NCBI RefSeq assembly: GCF_030814835.1
Contig: NZ_JAUSVS010000005.1
Span: 248,001 to 312,000, forward strand
Origin: Caulobacter ginsengisoli
GTDB taxonomy: Bacteria > Pseudomonadota > Alphaproteobacteria > Caulobacterales > Caulobacteraceae
DNA: 64,000 bases
Direction: 5' to 3'
Of the stretch, positions 62,965 to 64,000 are shown one piece after another. The position numbers and the translations under genes were made by a program. Position 1 is the first letter of the stretch; each line of letters starts with the position of its first letter. The notes under the pieces were generated by a model. The model was not told the origin of the DNA and did no database searches. It saw nothing but the letters and a program-made list of their open reading frames with translations.

Positions 62965-64000
62965 ATGACCACCAGCCAACTCGACAAGACCGAGATCAAC
63001 CCCGTCTTCAACCGCGCCTTCGCGGCCCTCAAGGCCAGGGCGGCCGGGCTGGGCGAGGGCCCGGTGTTCGTCGAGCCGGACTTGGGGCTGGGCGCCCTGC
63101 CTGACGGCTCGGGCGTCGCCGACGCCCTGGACCAGTCCCGCTGGGAATGGCTGCACGAACAGCTGGGGCTGCCGCCCCTGCCGCCCCACGACCTGGGCGA
63201 GATGGTGGTCCCCATCGCGGTCTTCCATGTCCGCTACCGCGCCCCGGGCCGGCGGCTGGCGCAGGCGGTGCTGCGGGCCCGGCGCGACGACGCCGAGATC
63301 GAGCTGCCGCCGGCCGCGGCGTTCGACGAACTGTTCGCCCCGCGCACCGCCTTCGCCGCCAGCGCCGCCCTGCCGCCGGCCTATTGGGGGTTCGAGCGGC
63401 GGCCCGACCGCTATCCCGGCCTGAAGGTGCGGTTCCGGCTGTCGCCCGAGCACTTCATCGCCAGCGGTCCGGGGACGGATCTGCCGCCCGGACCGGTCGA
63501 GATCGATTTCGACGACGGCGAAGGCTTCCGCTCGCTGAACTGGGGCGACGAGGCGCTGGTCGAATACGAGGCGGCCGGCCAGCAGCGGATCGCCCTGCGG
63601 CTTCAGACCCCCACCGGGTCCCTGAACGCGGCCTTCCTGTTCACGGTCGAGGAGGCCTCGGCCCCGCCCGCCGACGAGGTCGCGCCCGTGACCGCCTCGC
63701 TGGCCCACGAGAAGCGCCACTACGGCGGGACCCGCCATGTCTACTATGCCTGGGGCAACCGCTCGGGGCGGGTGCAGAAGCCGATCCTGCTGGCCGAGGG
63801 CTTCCCGGGCGGGGCCTGGGCCAACGACATCTACGACATCTTCGACGGCAAGACGCCGGGCGGCTGGAACCCCAACGCCAAGCTGGCCAACGAGCTGCGC
63901 GACGCCGGCTTCGACCTGATCATCCTGATCTTCGGTACGCCCGGCGCGCCGATCCAGGGCAACGCCATGGTCTATCTGGAAGCCCTGAAATGGATCCGCG
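62965..64000 (+). CDS. Alpha/beta-hydrolase-like protein, 3' end outside window
   Basis: First 345 codons of a longer gene. GGAGG precedes the ATG. About 230 N-terminal residues are beta-rich (RLSPEHFIASGPGTDLPPG, EIDFDDGEGFRSLNW), then PILLAEGFPGGAWANDIYD and LRDAGFDLIILIFGTPGAPIQ resemble an alpha/beta-hydrolase core before the window ends. No nucleophile motif is reached yet. No signal peptide; the RTX neighbour is 141 bases upstream. Confidence 0.6.
   Translation, partial: MTTSQLDKTEINPVFNRAFAALKARAAGLGEGPVFVEPDLGLGALPDGSGVADALDQSRWEWLHEQLGLPPLPPHDLGEMVVPIAVFHVRYRAPGRRLAQAVLRARRDDAEIELPPAAAFDELFAPRTAFAASAALPPAYWGFERRPDRYPGLKVRFRLSPEHFIASGPGTDLPPGPVEIDFDDGEGFRSLNWGDEALVEYEAAGQQRIALRLQTPTGSLNAAFLFTVEEASAPPADEVAPVTASLAHEKRHYGGTRHVYYAWGNRSGRVQKPILLAEGFPGGAWANDIYDIFDGKTPGGWNPNAKLANELRDAGFDLIILIFGTPGAPIQGNAMVYLEALKWIR

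Overview
The window is GC-rich and almost fully coding. It looks like a chromosomal segment of an alphaproteobacterium of the Caulobacterales (Caulobacter/Phenylobacterium type). This rests on the linked tol-pal, ruvCAB, yebC, 5-formyl-THF cyclo-ligase, zapA and tkt-gap-pgk-fba genes, an ECF41 sigma factor, a GTTC-N7-GTTC type SOS box, and many operons joined by ATGA, GTGA or TTGA overlaps. The species assignment is inference; no rRNA or tRNA gene was seen.

Layout. 1-7107 (minus): tilS (cut by the window start) follows the envelope-division operon ybgC-tolQ-tolR-tolA-(stand-alone TolA C-domain copy)-tolB, pal and cpoB. 7179-8900 (plus): three tandem secreted paralogues and a small Cys-rich exported protein. 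9081-12271 (minus): ruvCAB for Holliday junction processing, with an SOS box over the ruvC start, and two unknown membrane or lipoprotein genes. 12507-16677: yebC, a phosphoglycerate-mutase-like phosphatase, a YmdB-type phosphoesterase and fau, with a 6S RNA upstream of fau. 16915-24625 is an accessory block (P450, TonB-like protein, RidA, carboxylesterase lipoprotein, aminotransferase, acyl-CoA synthetase) that separates the 6S RNA/fau pair from zapA.

24796-39596: zapA and its partner, a TetR-esterase operon with a visible operator, then the central carbon genes tkt, gap, pgk and fba, interleaved with unrelated genes. 39789-50454: an MFS transporter, bfr/bfd iron storage with a possible iron box, an Old Yellow Enzyme, thiE, an ECF41 sigma operon with a candidate self-recognised promoter, efp, a SuhB-type phosphatase and a glycerophosphodiesterase. 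50451-55818: a sterol-desaturase-type hydroxylase under a TetR regulator with matching operators, and the sulfate ABC importer sbp-cysT-cysW-cysA. 56049-64000: two large RTX proteins with FG-GAP repeats (the first broken by an in-frame TAG), a cupin, a TetR regulator and a truncated alpha/beta-hydrolase-like gene.

A recurrent theme is a set of palindromic and composite GC-rich repeats of about 120-230 bp in gene-free gaps, mostly at 3' ends of genes. One family member lies in frame inside tilS and adds roughly 60 codons. The other main points are the TolA C-domain duplication, the small-paralogue trio and several self-consistent operator/regulator pairs. I did not find a clearly new defence or biosynthetic system.
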